Part shown: positions 25,253-33,527 of the stretch, one piece after another | How the letters are laid out: each line of letters opens with the position of its first letter | Position numbering within the stretch: position 1 is the stretch's first letter | Assembly (NCBI GenBank): GCA_964558485.1 | Contig: CAZLED010000001.1 | Coordinates: 27,588 to 91,587 of the forward strand | Length of the DNA stretch: 64,000 nt | From: UMGS1696 sp964558485 | Lineage (GTDB): Bacteria; Bacillota; Clostridia; Oscillospirales; CAG-272 | Reading direction: 5' to 3' | Position numbers and translations under genes: made by a program | Notes under the pieces: model-generated | The model's input: the letters and a program-made list of their open reading frames with translations, nothing else | What the model was told of the DNA's origin: nothing | Databases searched by the model: none

Positions 25253-26770
25253 ATGTTGACAAGAAAAAGAATGTTCGCGTTGCTGCTGGCGGCGCTGCTG
25301 CTGACATCTTCCTTTACGGCTTGCGGTGAAGTCGAGGTGGTGGAGACCCAGGATGTGGCCGATACCACAGCTGCTCAGGAGACCGAGGAGGTGGAGCCCT
25401 TTGCCAATGTGGATTTCGGCGGACAGAGCCTGCGCATTTCTTCCTCCATCGATGAGGAGGACTCCACCAATGCCCATCGACTGATCGCCGGTTCCGGAGA
25501 GCTCAATGGCGAGGTGGTCAACGATGCGGTGTACCAGCGGAACCTGACGGTGCAGGAGCTGCTGAACGTACAGCTGGAATTTCTACCGTCGGAATGGACC
25601 TACGGCAACGGACACACCGAGATCGAAAAGCTGGTGCTGTCCGGGGACGCCGGGTTTGAAGTGGTCATCAACGACCTGATCAACTTAGGCCGTATCGCCC
25701 ATAAGGGGTACTTCCACTCCGTTTCCAACAACCAGATCATGGACTTCTCCAAGTCCTATTAGTACGGCGAGGCCATTGCGGATCTGGAGATCGTACCCGG
25801 TGCTGCCTACATGATGTTAGGGGACGTGTTCGCCGACTGCCTGGCTTCTGCCCATGTGCTGTACTACAATAAAGATATCATCAACAATAACTATGCGTCC
25901 CCGGACTATGTGCAGGATATCATCCTGGACGGCAGCTGGACCGTGGACGAAATGATCCGCATCACCGAGGAGACCGCAGTGGACCTGGACGGCGACGGCA
26001 CCATCTCCGAAAAAATGGGAGACCTGGGCGGTTACTCCGTCATTGGCGCCTGGGGACCGATGATCCCGGTGCTCATGGGCTTTGATGTGCAGTTCATGGA
26101 TGAGACCGAAACGGGCAAGCTGGCGTATTGCTTCAACAACGAACGCTCCGTGACCATTCTGGAAAAGCTCAACGAGCTGTACTGGGCAAGCTGGAATTAC
26201 CAGGACATCACCGACCATTCGGCAACGGGTCTGCTGAATCTCTATGCGGACCAGAAGACGGTGTTCGTGGGCTATCTGCGGCTGGGCGACCTGGAAAAGA
26301 TGCGGGACATCGAGTTCCAGGTGGGTCTGGCCTGCTACCCGAAGCTGGATACGGACCAGCAGAAGTATGTTTCGTCTCTGCACGATACCTCTGAGGTCGG
26401 TGCGATCATGGTGACGGCACCGGTGGATCAGATGGACTTTATCTCCACGGTGCTGGAAGTGATGGCAAGAGAAGCCGGCCGCACGATCATTCCGGCATAC
26501 TATGAAGAAGCGCTGAAGATCAAGTACGTGAACGGTACCGGAGACGCTGCCATGATCGACCTGATCCACGATGCGATCACTTCTCCTTTTGCGCTGGCGT
26601 ACAACAATATCCTTGGTGAGGTGCTGCTGGGCAAGTGCTTCCTGACACCTCTGGGCAGCAAGAGAACAGACTTTGCCTCTGCCTATGCGTCTGTCGAAAA
26701 AGCCGCATTGGAAGACCTGGATGAGCTGGTAGAAGCCTTCACCGAAGTGGTGGAAAGACAGGGAAGATAA
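25253..26770 (+). pseudogene. solute-binding lipoprotein (paralogue E) split by an in-frame TAG
   Basis: The frame starts at 25253 after GGAGG with lipobox SFTAC (C24) and reads ELNGEVVNDAVYQRN, then stops at TAG (25760-25762), codon 170. The same frame continues without another stop to 26770 with DLDGDGTISEKMGD, VGYLRLGDLEKMRD and IIPAYYEEAL, so all later family marks survive. Relatives have Trp at this spot (KSYWDQ in paralogue B against KSY-stop-YGE), so a single TGG to TAG change explains it. The second half looks under little decay, so the event is young, or the stop is read through, or it is a sequencing error. It shares the promoter region with paralogue D or is read from it. Confidence 0.85.
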
Positions 26771-26790
26771 GGAGCAAAATACAGTGATAC

Positions 26791-26836
26791 AAAGCGGTAC
26801 AGCTTGGGTGGTGACCTGGACTGTACCGCTTTTTTT
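26791..26836 (+). terminator. terminator of paralogue E
   Basis: AAAGCGGTACAG and CTGTACCGCTTT pair around an 18-base loop, with a T run. Confidence 0.85.
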
Positions 26837-26872
26837 GCCTGAAATTGCATTGCGTAACAGAACATACGCCAC

Positions 26873-26936
26873 GGCCTTCTGCCCTCTGCCGTCTTACTTC
26901 TGCCGTCTGACTTCTGCCTTCTGACTTCCCCAGCTG
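26873..26936. repeat. TCTGAC/TCTGCC-rich repeat element
   Basis: A run of CTTCTGACTT-like and CTTCTGCC-like heptamer units. Similar runs occur near 52215, 52388, 60308, 60464 and 61258. Confidence 0.55.
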
Positions 26937-26939
26937 CCC

Positions 26940-26968
26940 TTGACAAGCCATCGAAAAAGTCGTATAAT
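26940..26968 (+). promoter_or_regulatory. promoter of pheA
   Basis: TTGACA, 17 bases, TATAAT, 35 bases before the start. No leader peptide or T-box is visible. Confidence 0.8.
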
Positions 26969-27002
26969 ATTTTTCGAAAAATACGACATAGGAGATACAC
27001 AT

Positions 27003-28151
27003 ATGGAAAACATGGACTTGTCCAGCTATAGAGAACAGATCGATGGGATCGACAAGGAGCTGGTGCAGCTTTTTGCCAAGCGGATGCAGGTGGCCAGCGA
27101 GATCGGAGAATACAAGAAGCAGCATGGTATGCCGGTTCTGGACGCCGCAAGAGAACGGGCCAAGCTGGCTTCGGTGGCCGATATGGCACCGGAGGGCATG
27201 GGAGACTACACCAAGGTGCTGTACTCCCTGCTGTTTGAGCTGGCAAGAGCCCATGAGCAGACCCTGCAGAACGAGGAAAATGCGCTGTTCCGGGACGTGA
27301 AGCACGCCATCGACCACACGCCGGCGCTGTTCCCGGAGGATGCTGTGGTGGCTTGTCAGGGGACGGAGGGTGCCTACTCCACGGCTGCCGCCGAAAAGCT
27401 GTTCCGTACCCCACGGATCTTATACTGCAAAAGCTTTGATGCGGTGCTGCAGGCGGTGGAAAACGGGCTGTGCCGCTACGGACTGCTGCCGGTGGAAAAC
27501 TCCACAGCCGGTATCGTGGAAGGGGTCTACAAGCTGCTGGAAAAGCATTCGTTCTATATCGTGCGTGCCGTTCGGGTGAAGGTGGACCACAACCTGCTGG
27601 CGCGCCGTGGCACGAAGCTGGCGGATATCAAGGAAGTGATCTCCCACGAACAGGCCATCAACCAGTGCTCGGCACTGCTGGAGACCATGGGCGTCAAGGT
27701 GACCTATTGTGAAAATACCGCTGTGGCAGCCAAGCTGGTGGCAGAATCCGGTCGGAACGATCTGGCAGCCCTGTCCTCTGTGGCGTGCGGTGCCCTGTAC
27801 GGACTGGACAACCTGAAGCCGGCTGCGCAAAATGTGGGCAACAACTACACCCGGTTCATTTGCGTATCCAGAGATCTGGAGATCTATCCCGGTGCCGACC
27901 GCACGACCCTGATGCTGGAGACGGAAAATCGTCCCGGTGCGCTGTATAAGCTTCTGGCACGGTTCTATGCACGGGGCATCAACCTGACCAGCCTGGTTTC
28001 CCGGCCCATTCCCGAACGGGAGTTTTCCTTCCGGTTCTATTTTGATCTGGACACCAGCGTGTATGCGGACTCCTTTGCTCAGCTCATGAGCGAACTGGAT
28101 ACCCTCTGCCCCACCTTCCGGTATCTGGGCAGCTATCGGGAGATCATCTGA
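27003..28151 (+). CDS. pheA: bifunctional chorismate mutase / prephenate dehydratase
   Basis: 382 residues with three modules: chorismate mutase type II (1-90, DGIDKELVQLFAKRMQ with the active-site Arg/Lys helices), prephenate dehydratase (about 108-285, CQGTEGAYSTAAAEKLF and LPVENSTAGIV), and an ACT domain (about 300-375) starting TTLMLETENRPGALYKLL, with ESRP replaced by SRPIPE. It converts chorismate to phenylpyruvate for phenylalanine. The ACT domain should give phenylalanine feedback. Single gene with its own promoter. Confidence 0.95.
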   Translation: MENMDLSSYREQIDGIDKELVQLFAKRMQVASEIGEYKKQHGMPVLDAARERAKLASVADMAPEGMGDYTKVLYSLLFELARAHEQTLQNEENALFRDVKHAIDHTPALFPEDAVVACQGTEGAYSTAAAEKLFRTPRILYCKSFDAVLQAVENGLCRYGLLPVENSTAGIVEGVYKLLEKHSFYIVRAVRVKVDHNLLARRGTKLADIKEVISHEQAINQCSALLETMGVKVTYCENTAVAAKLVAESGRNDLAALSSVACGALYGLDNLKPAAQNVGNNYTRFICVSRDLEIYPGADRTTLMLETENRPGALYKLLARFYARGINLTSLVSRPIPEREFSFRFYFDLDTSVYADSFAQLMSELDTLCPTFRYLGSYREII

Positions 28152-28216
28152 CAAAGCGGCAAAAGCAGTCTCCAGGGGAAAATGATATAATTTTTACAAA
28201 AAATCCAAAAATGCAC

Positions 28217-28245
28217 TTGACAGACCCGGCAAAATGTGGTATAAA
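28217..28245 (+). promoter_or_regulatory. promoter of the first APQT-tailed protein
   Basis: TTGACA, 17 bases, TATAAA with TGG before it. Confidence 0.75.
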
Positions 28246-28330
28246 TATATTGAACCGTACGGAATGTATCGGTAATTTTTGTTGGTTCTCTACGAATGTC
28301 GAGCCGACTTGGAGCATTGGAGGTTCCCAT

Positions 28331-29038
28331 ATGAAGAAACTGCTTTCGTTTTTGTTCGTTTGTTTGCTGTGCACGGCGCTTCTCTGTCCCGTCTCTGCCG
28401 CCGACTGGGTTGTGGACACCTTTGTGTCGGCCTTTGATGAAGCACCGGATTGGTTCGACGACGCCAATGTGGTGGAGTTTGAGGACTACTATGCAGAAGG
28501 CGCCACCAATGCCCGTGCCGGTGACAACTATGTATACCTGAAAAACGACGGGAAGGGTGACTTTTCCATCGAGTTCCAGGTGGACGAAGACGGCATCTAT
28601 GACATTGGCGCTACCCTGATGGGTTGGACCAAGAGCGTGCCCCGTTCCACCAACATGACCGTAGACGGCGCACCCTTTGTATATGTGATGTTCGATTACG
28701 AAGACGATTCTACCCAGTATGTTGAGCAGTATCTGACCGGGCTGCAAATGGAGCTGACCAAGGGTACACACACCTTTACCCTGTCCCTGGCCTCCGACTT
28801 TGACGACAGCACCGTCAAGAGCCTGTACTTCGACAACTTCTTCTACCACAAGGCAGCCGATATTCCGGTCGAGACTGCAGCACCGGAGACGGTGGCAGAG
28901 ACCGTTGCAGATATTTCTGCGACAGATGCAGCTGTGGCAGAACCGGTGGCAGCACCCCAGACCATGGATGCCGGTGTGTTTGCTGTGATCGCTATGGTGA
29001 CCGCACTGAGCGGCTACATGGCTTCGAAGAAGAGATAA
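28331..29038 (+). CDS. secreted protein with carbohydrate-binding-like domain and APQTMDAG tail
   Basis: 235 residues. Signal peptide (1-23, cleavage near SAADW), then a beta-rich body with FEDYYAEG, FSIEFQVDEDGIYDIGATL and a final KSLYFDNFFYH segment, which resembles CBM6/35 carbohydrate-binding folds. An Ala/Glu/Thr-rich stretch leads to APQTMDAG, a hydrophobic helix and KKR, laid out like a sortase signal with PQTxD instead of LPxTG. The same tail is on the protein at 30704. It probably displays a sugar-binding domain on the surface; the sortase is not in this window. Confidence 0.75.
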   Translation: MKKLLSFLFVCLLCTALLCPVSAADWVVDTFVSAFDEAPDWFDDANVVEFEDYYAEGATNARAGDNYVYLKNDGKGDFSIEFQVDEDGIYDIGATLMGWTKSVPRSTNMTVDGAPFVYVMFDYEDDSTQYVEQYLTGLQMELTKGTHTFTLSLASDFDDSTVKSLYFDNFFYHKAADIPVETAAPETVAETVADISATDAAVAEPVAAPQTMDAGVFAVIAMVTALSGYMASKKR

Positions 29039-29055
29039 ATTTGGTTCGATACGAT

Positions 29056-29090
29056 GGCGGTATGGGGGATGCCTGTACCGCCTTTTCTTA
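29056..29090 (+). terminator. terminator
   Basis: GGCGGTA and TACCGCC pair and are followed by TTTTCTT, between the first APQT-tailed gene and paralogue F. No separate promoter for F is visible, so read-through may feed it. Confidence 0.65.
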
Positions 29091-29117
29091 TAAAATGATA
29101 CGAAACGAGGATCTACT

Positions 29118-30557
29118 ATGCATACCAAACGACTGCTTACGCTGCTGCTGGCGGCACTGCTTCTGACCGCCTGTGCAGGAGAAACCATCGAGACCATCGG
29201 TACCGAGTCCACGACACCTGTGGAGACCACGCCGGAGACCACCTATATCGATACCCTTGGCAAAAAGGATTTTGGCGGCGCCACCTATACCTATGCCTTT
29301 TCCGGACGCAACAGCACGATCCCCATGCTCGACCCACACGTGGGTGAGCTGACCGGCGAGATCATGAACGATACGCTGTACAACCGGGACAAATGGATCG
29401 AAGAAGAGTACGGTGTATCCATCGAATATTTGGAGGATGGCGACATCCAAAGCAGCATCCGCAATGCGGTACAGGCCGGAGATGCCCTGTGCGATGTGGT
29501 GGTCGGCTCCCTGGCTGACGGCAAATCCGGACTGGGCGCTGTGGTGCAGCAGGGTGTGCTGTATAACCTGTTGGACGTGCCGCACCTGCAGCTGGACAAG
29601 GAATGGTGGAGTCCGCTGATGTACGAGAATGTACAGTACAACGGCAAGATGTTCTTCACCTCCGGCGACATGGCACCCTTCTCCTACATTGGTCCGGCCT
29701 GCGTCTATATGAACCTGGATCTGGCGCTGAACTACCAGGTGGACGAAAACGAGATCTACGAGCTGGTGTATGACGGCGACTGGACCTTTGACGAGCTGTA
29801 CAGCCGGTATAATGGTCTGGACAATGACCTGAACGGGGACGGCAAAATGCACTGCCTGGACGACTTCTACGGCATCGTCACGGAATACAACAACCTGACC
29901 TCCACGCTGCTTTTGGTGGCAAACGATGTGAAGCTGTGCGAAACGGATGAAAGCGGAAAGCTTGCCATCCATCTGAACGATGAACGCACGGTGTCCGTTA
30001 TTGACAAAATGGCGAACTATTTCCAGAAGATCGAAAACAACGGCGACAACACCCTGCTGTTTGACGAGACCTTCAAGTTCGACCGGGCGCTGTTTGCGGT
30101 GCATTATGTGGAATCGACCCTGCGCCGGTTCCGGGATATGGACAGCGACTACGTGATCCTGCCCATGCCGAAATACGACACCACCCAGGAAAGCTACGTG
30201 TGCTACATCAATCCGTGGGTACAAGCCTTTGTTTCCGTTCCGTTGGTGGTAGAGGACATCGAAAGAGCCGGGTTCATCACCGAGGTCATGGAATATAAGT
30301 CTGTCGAAATGGTGCGGCCGGCTGTGTATGACGTGACCCTGAAGGGCAAAGCGCTGCGGAACGAGGACAGCCTTGCCATGCTGGACATCGTGTTCGATAC
30401 CACATATATCGACTTCAACGGCATCTACGAATTCGGCGGCCTGCTGGGTACGGTGAACGGTGCGATCTTCTACGATAGACCCTATGCCTCTGCCTATGCG
30501 GCTGCGGAAGAAAAGGCAAATACGGCGCTGGAAAAGTTCATGGAGATCTTTGCATAA
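29118..30557 (+). CDS. extracellular solute-binding lipoprotein (paralogue F)
   Basis: 479 residues; lipobox LLTAC (C19). Family marks: VGELTGEIMNDTLYNRD, DKEWWSPLM in place of WWDQ, DLNGDGKMHCLDDFYGI, RALFAVHYVESTLRRFRDMD and YVILPMPKYDTTQ, and RNEDSLAMLDIVFDTTYID. It sits between two secreted proteins with APQT tails, which suggests one surface glycan-handling cluster. The only promoter seen is upstream of the first of those genes, past a short terminator. No permease gene adjoins it. Confidence 0.85.
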   Translation: MHTKRLLTLLLAALLLTACAGETIETIGTESTTPVETTPETTYIDTLGKKDFGGATYTYAFSGRNSTIPMLDPHVGELTGEIMNDTLYNRDKWIEEEYGVSIEYLEDGDIQSSIRNAVQAGDALCDVVVGSLADGKSGLGAVVQQGVLYNLLDVPHLQLDKEWWSPLMYENVQYNGKMFFTSGDMAPFSYIGPACVYMNLDLALNYQVDENEIYELVYDGDWTFDELYSRYNGLDNDLNGDGKMHCLDDFYGIVTEYNNLTSTLLLVANDVKLCETDESGKLAIHLNDERTVSVIDKMANYFQKIENNGDNTLLFDETFKFDRALFAVHYVESTLRRFRDMDSDYVILPMPKYDTTQESYVCYINPWVQAFVSVPLVVEDIERAGFITEVMEYKSVEMVRPAVYDVTLKGKALRNEDSLAMLDIVFDTTYIDFNGIYEFGGLLGTVNGAIFYDRPYASAYAAAEEKANTALEKFMEIFA

Positions 30558-30633
30558 GAGAAACAGGGCTTATACAATTGTAGTACTTCTACATAAACGA
30601 TAGAAAAATACGGCTGAAATTGTGGTAAAACCA

Positions 30634-30662
30634 TTGACAAATCCAGGAAACGGTGGTACAAT
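30634..30662 (+). promoter_or_regulatory. promoter of the second APQT-tailed protein
   Basis: TTGACA, 17 bases, TACAAT, 40 bases before the gene. Confidence 0.75.
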
Positions 30663-30703
30663 GTACCTATCCAAATTTATAAATTTCTTTGGAGGAAAAC
30701 AAA

Positions 30704-31840
30704 ATGAAAAAGCTTTTGACACTGGCGCTGGCGACTGTGATGACCGTTGCCTGTGCGCTGGGTGCTTCTGCCGGTTGGTGTGACGAAGTGTTTGCCGACG
30801 TGGATTTCTCCGCTTTGGCTACCTACGGTTCCGACGTGCTGGGCACCTACCAGATGCGTGGTTTTGCCACCGACCCCAACGGCAAGTACTACTTCGGTGG
30901 TAACCTGCAGGGTGGTCCCACCATGTACAAGTTCAACACCAAGGGTGAAATGCTGGATTCCTATCAGTTCACCACCGATCCCGGCTCCTATGTGAAGGCC
31001 ATCACCTGTGACGACCGTGGCTACGTGTACAACGGTATTGCCAATGCCGCCAACAACGGTGCGTTCTTCTTCTCTATCTGCGACATGGAGACCCTGACCG
31101 AGCAGTCCTACGTGGAAGTGGCCATCGATGGGAAGATCGGTGTCAACGGTGTGGGCGTTGCCAATGTGGACGGCAAGTACATCCTGTCCCTGATCTGCAA
31201 CTACGACACCAACCGGATGTATTTCTTTGACGTGACCGACGTGAAGAAGCCCACCGAGATTAGCCATTTCGACCTGACCGAGGTTTGCGGCGTGGCCGAA
31301 GGCGGCAACTGCGCTATGGACTCCAAGGGCAATGTGTACTTTGCAGCGCTGAAGTACGACGGCAGCAAGGGTGACACGCTGATCAAGTGCGACATGAGCG
31401 GCAACATTATCGAAGAACTGCGTCTGCCCGAGCCTTGGGGCGTGTCCGTGTTTGCGGATGAATACGTTGTGGTCGGCTGTCGGAACAAGACCGACTCCAT
31501 GGTATATGTAGTGGATACCGATACCATGACCACCGTTGGCGAATACCATCCCACCGATGCCATTGTGGACTCCGGTTTCTCCGGCGTGGGCATCATGAAC
31601 GACCGTATCTACGCCTGCGACCACTCCGGTTCCGATACCATTTATGTTTCCGAAGCTCTGCACATTCCTGCCAAGCCGGAACCGGTCGTAGAGACCGAAG
31701 CCGCTGCCGAAGTGGTGGATGCTGCTGCCGCTGAAACGACTGCTGTTGTAGCCGCTCCTCAGACCTTTGATGCTGGTGTGATCGCTGCTGTATGCGCCAT
31801 CGTTTCCGCCGCCGGGTACGCTGTTTCCAAGAAGAGATAA
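30704..31840 (+). CDS. secreted beta-propeller-like protein with APQTFDAG tail
   Basis: 378 residues: signal peptide (1-22), a body of repeated strands such as TDPNGKYYFGG, CDDRGYVYNGIAN, MDSKGNVYFAAL and IKCDMSGNIIEEL that look like beta-propeller blades, then a Glu/Ala-rich linker and APQTFDAG, a hydrophobic stretch and SKKR. The tail matches that of the protein at 28331 nearly residue for residue, so both should go to the same surface anchor. GGAGG precedes the start. The ligand is unknown. Codon use is very even and highly biased, hinting at high expression. Confidence 0.75.
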   Translation: MKKLLTLALATVMTVACALGASAGWCDEVFADVDFSALATYGSDVLGTYQMRGFATDPNGKYYFGGNLQGGPTMYKFNTKGEMLDSYQFTTDPGSYVKAITCDDRGYVYNGIANAANNGAFFFSICDMETLTEQSYVEVAIDGKIGVNGVGVANVDGKYILSLICNYDTNRMYFFDVTDVKKPTEISHFDLTEVCGVAEGGNCAMDSKGNVYFAALKYDGSKGDTLIKCDMSGNIIEELRLPEPWGVSVFADEYVVVGCRNKTDSMVYVVDTDTMTTVGEYHPTDAIVDSGFSGVGIMNDRIYACDHSGSDTIYVSEALHIPAKPEPVVETEAAAEVVDAAAAETTAVVAAPQTFDAGVIAAVCAIVSAAGYAVSKKR

Positions 31841-31860
31841 GCGAAAAACCAATATAACAA

Positions 31861-31891
31861 AAAGCATGGTTACCAACGACCATGCTTTTTT
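31861..31891. terminator. bidirectional terminator
   Basis: AAAGCATGGT and ACCATGCTTT pair, with T run, between the propeller gene and the convergent transglutaminase-like gene. Confidence 0.8.
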
Positions 31892-31932
31892 TGTTGCTAT
31901 TTTGGATTCCTAACTTCTCATTCCTAATTTTC

Positions 31933-33063
31933 TTATATCTGCCAGAATGCCACATCGTTGGTGACAAAATATTCTCTGTCGGAAACCTTGAAGTTTTCCA
32001 CAGGATAGTCCTTCGGCACCAGCGTGATATACGGGTGATCCACAGCATCGCCATCTACGCATTCCTTGTGCAGGGTACACCGGGCAAAGCGCAGGGTGTT
32101 TTTCGTCATGTAATCCCGGTAGTCGTCGAGATCAAAGCTGCCGCCGTTGTAGCCGGCCGTGGGATTGGGGAAGAACGGCTCGCCCTGGATCAGCATCTCC
32201 CGGAGTCGTGGCAGGGAAACGTAATCGCCGTTTTTGTCCGTCAGATACAGCCGGTAGGTGGGGTCGAACAGGATGCGGCTGCCGGAGGGAAGCAGGCAAT
32301 CCACCACCACGTGGCAGTCGTCGAAGGGCTCTTCGTAGGGCATACAGGTGACGTGCTGGGCTTTGATCTGGCTATAGCGCAGGAAGGATGCCAGCATCAG
32401 CGCCAGTCCCCGGCAGTTGATCTTCATGTCGTTGCGCTCGCAAAACCGGATCATGTCCGGGATCCCTCGGCCGCCGCCCATGCCACCGGAGCCGTTGTGG
32501 CCAAAATGGTCGCATACCAGATCCAGCAGCCGAAATGCGGTCTCGTCCGTGGGCTCTGTCCATGGGGTGACGTAGTCCTCATAATTGTATTTCACCAGCA
32601 GCGGCGGTACCTTCTTGCCCCGGGTCAGCTCTTCATGGGGCCATTCGTCGGTGTAGGGGAAGGCAGAATCCCGGTCGTAGGCGGCATAGCGCTTCAGCAC
32701 ATCGATGCGCTTTTCGTCTGTGCCGGGTACGTAGATCTTTGTGGGACGACAGACATAGGGCTCGTCCACCGGTGTGTGGGACTGGCGCAGGTAGGTGACC
32801 GGAGTCTCTTTGCCAAACTGGGTGTAGTAGCCCACTAAGGTGTCGGTGTCGGGATCGTGGCGCACATGGTAGACCATGCGGTAGTGCTCGTCGTTGATCT
32901 CGTAGCAGAAATAGCCGTCCTTTTCGTAGACGCAGTTGGGATCGAAGTTGTAGTAGCCGCTGGAGGTGAAGGTCATTTTCATCCGCAGCGGTTCTTCGTC
33001 AAAGATGTTCAGCGTTTCTCCCAGCGCTTCCTTGTACCAGGTGCCAACCAATTCTTTTTGCAT
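31933..33063 (-). CDS. transglutaminase-like domain protein
   Basis: 376 residues with no signal peptide. The catalytic triad of a transglutaminase-like fold is in order: Cys in KINCRGLALMLASFLR, His in DDCHVVVDCL and Asp in ILFDPTY. The fold covers cysteine peptidases and cross-linking enzymes, so the reaction is open. The N-terminal 150 residues are not recognised. AAAGGAGG precedes the start. It lies 59 bases after the Rrf2 gene, on the same strand, and may be read from the promoter at 34800. Confidence 0.75.
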   Translation of the reverse strand: MQKELVGTWYKEALGETLNIFDEEPLRMKMTFTSSGYYNFDPNCVYEKDGYFCYEINDEHYRMVYHVRHDPDTDTLVGYYTQFGKETPVTYLRQSHTPVDEPYVCRPTKIYVPGTDEKRIDVLKRYAAYDRDSAFPYTDEWPHEELTRGKKVPPLLVKYNYEDYVTPWTEPTDETAFRLLDLVCDHFGHNGSGGMGGGRGIPDMIRFCERNDMKINCRGLALMLASFLRYSQIKAQHVTCMPYEEPFDDCHVVVDCLLPSGSRILFDPTYRLYLTDKNGDYVSLPRLREMLIQGEPFFPNPTAGYNGGSFDLDDYRDYMTKNTLRFARCTLHKECVDGDAVDHPYITLVPKDYPVENFKVSDREYFVTNDVAFWQI

Positions 33064-33122
33064 AGGTATGCCTCCTTTGCGTATTTACTTTTTATGGTAT
33101 CGGTCTGCTCGTGCAGTTTTTT

Positions 33123-33527
33123 TTATTTTTCCAGCAGCTTTGCCAGGGTCACGGAGGAAAGATAGTCTTCGATCATGGTGTCCAGGTTCTTCCACAGATC
33201 CACCGTCAAGCATTTGCCGGCACGACTGCAGGTGGAGCCGTCGCATTCCGGACACGCCACCGGTGCAATGGAACCTTCGGCTGCCCGGACCACATCGGCT
33301 ACGGTGCATTCCTCCGGCGCCTTTGCCAAACGATAGCCGCCCATTTTGCCCCGCTTGCTTTCCACCAGACCGGCCTTCCCCAGGCTGGCGACGATGGCTT
33401 CCAGATATTTCATGGATATTTCCTGCCGCTCTGCCACCTCTGCCAGAGATACATACTCCGTCTCCGACATTTGTGCAATGTCCAACAGGATCCGCAGGGC
33501 ATATCGTCCCTTTGTCGAAATCATCAT
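33123..33527 (-). CDS. Rrf2-family regulator, IscR-like
   Basis: 134 residues: winged helix (1-65, MMISTKGRYALRILLDIA as helix 1 and EISMKYLEAIVASLGKAGLV as recognition region) and a Cys cluster C92, C95, C100, C106 (ACPECDGSTC...GKC) that can hold a 2Fe-2S cluster. It overlaps by 4 bases a beta-helix-like gene on the same strand and lies divergent from iscS-iscU, so it probably controls them. A possible Rrf2 box is at 34937-34962. Confidence 0.85.
   Translation of the reverse strand: MMISTKGRYALRILLDIAQMSETEYVSLAEVAERQEISMKYLEAIVASLGKAGLVESKRGKMGGYRLAKAPEECTVADVVRAAEGSIAPVACPECDGSTCSRAGKCLTVDLWKNLDTMIEDYLSSVTLAKLLEK

Noticed and set aside
25760..25762. TAG as pyrrolysine or programmed read-through codon
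   Set aside because: Paralogues have Trp there, the gene is not a methyltransferase, and no downstream read-through structure is obvious; a TGG to TAG mutation is simpler.
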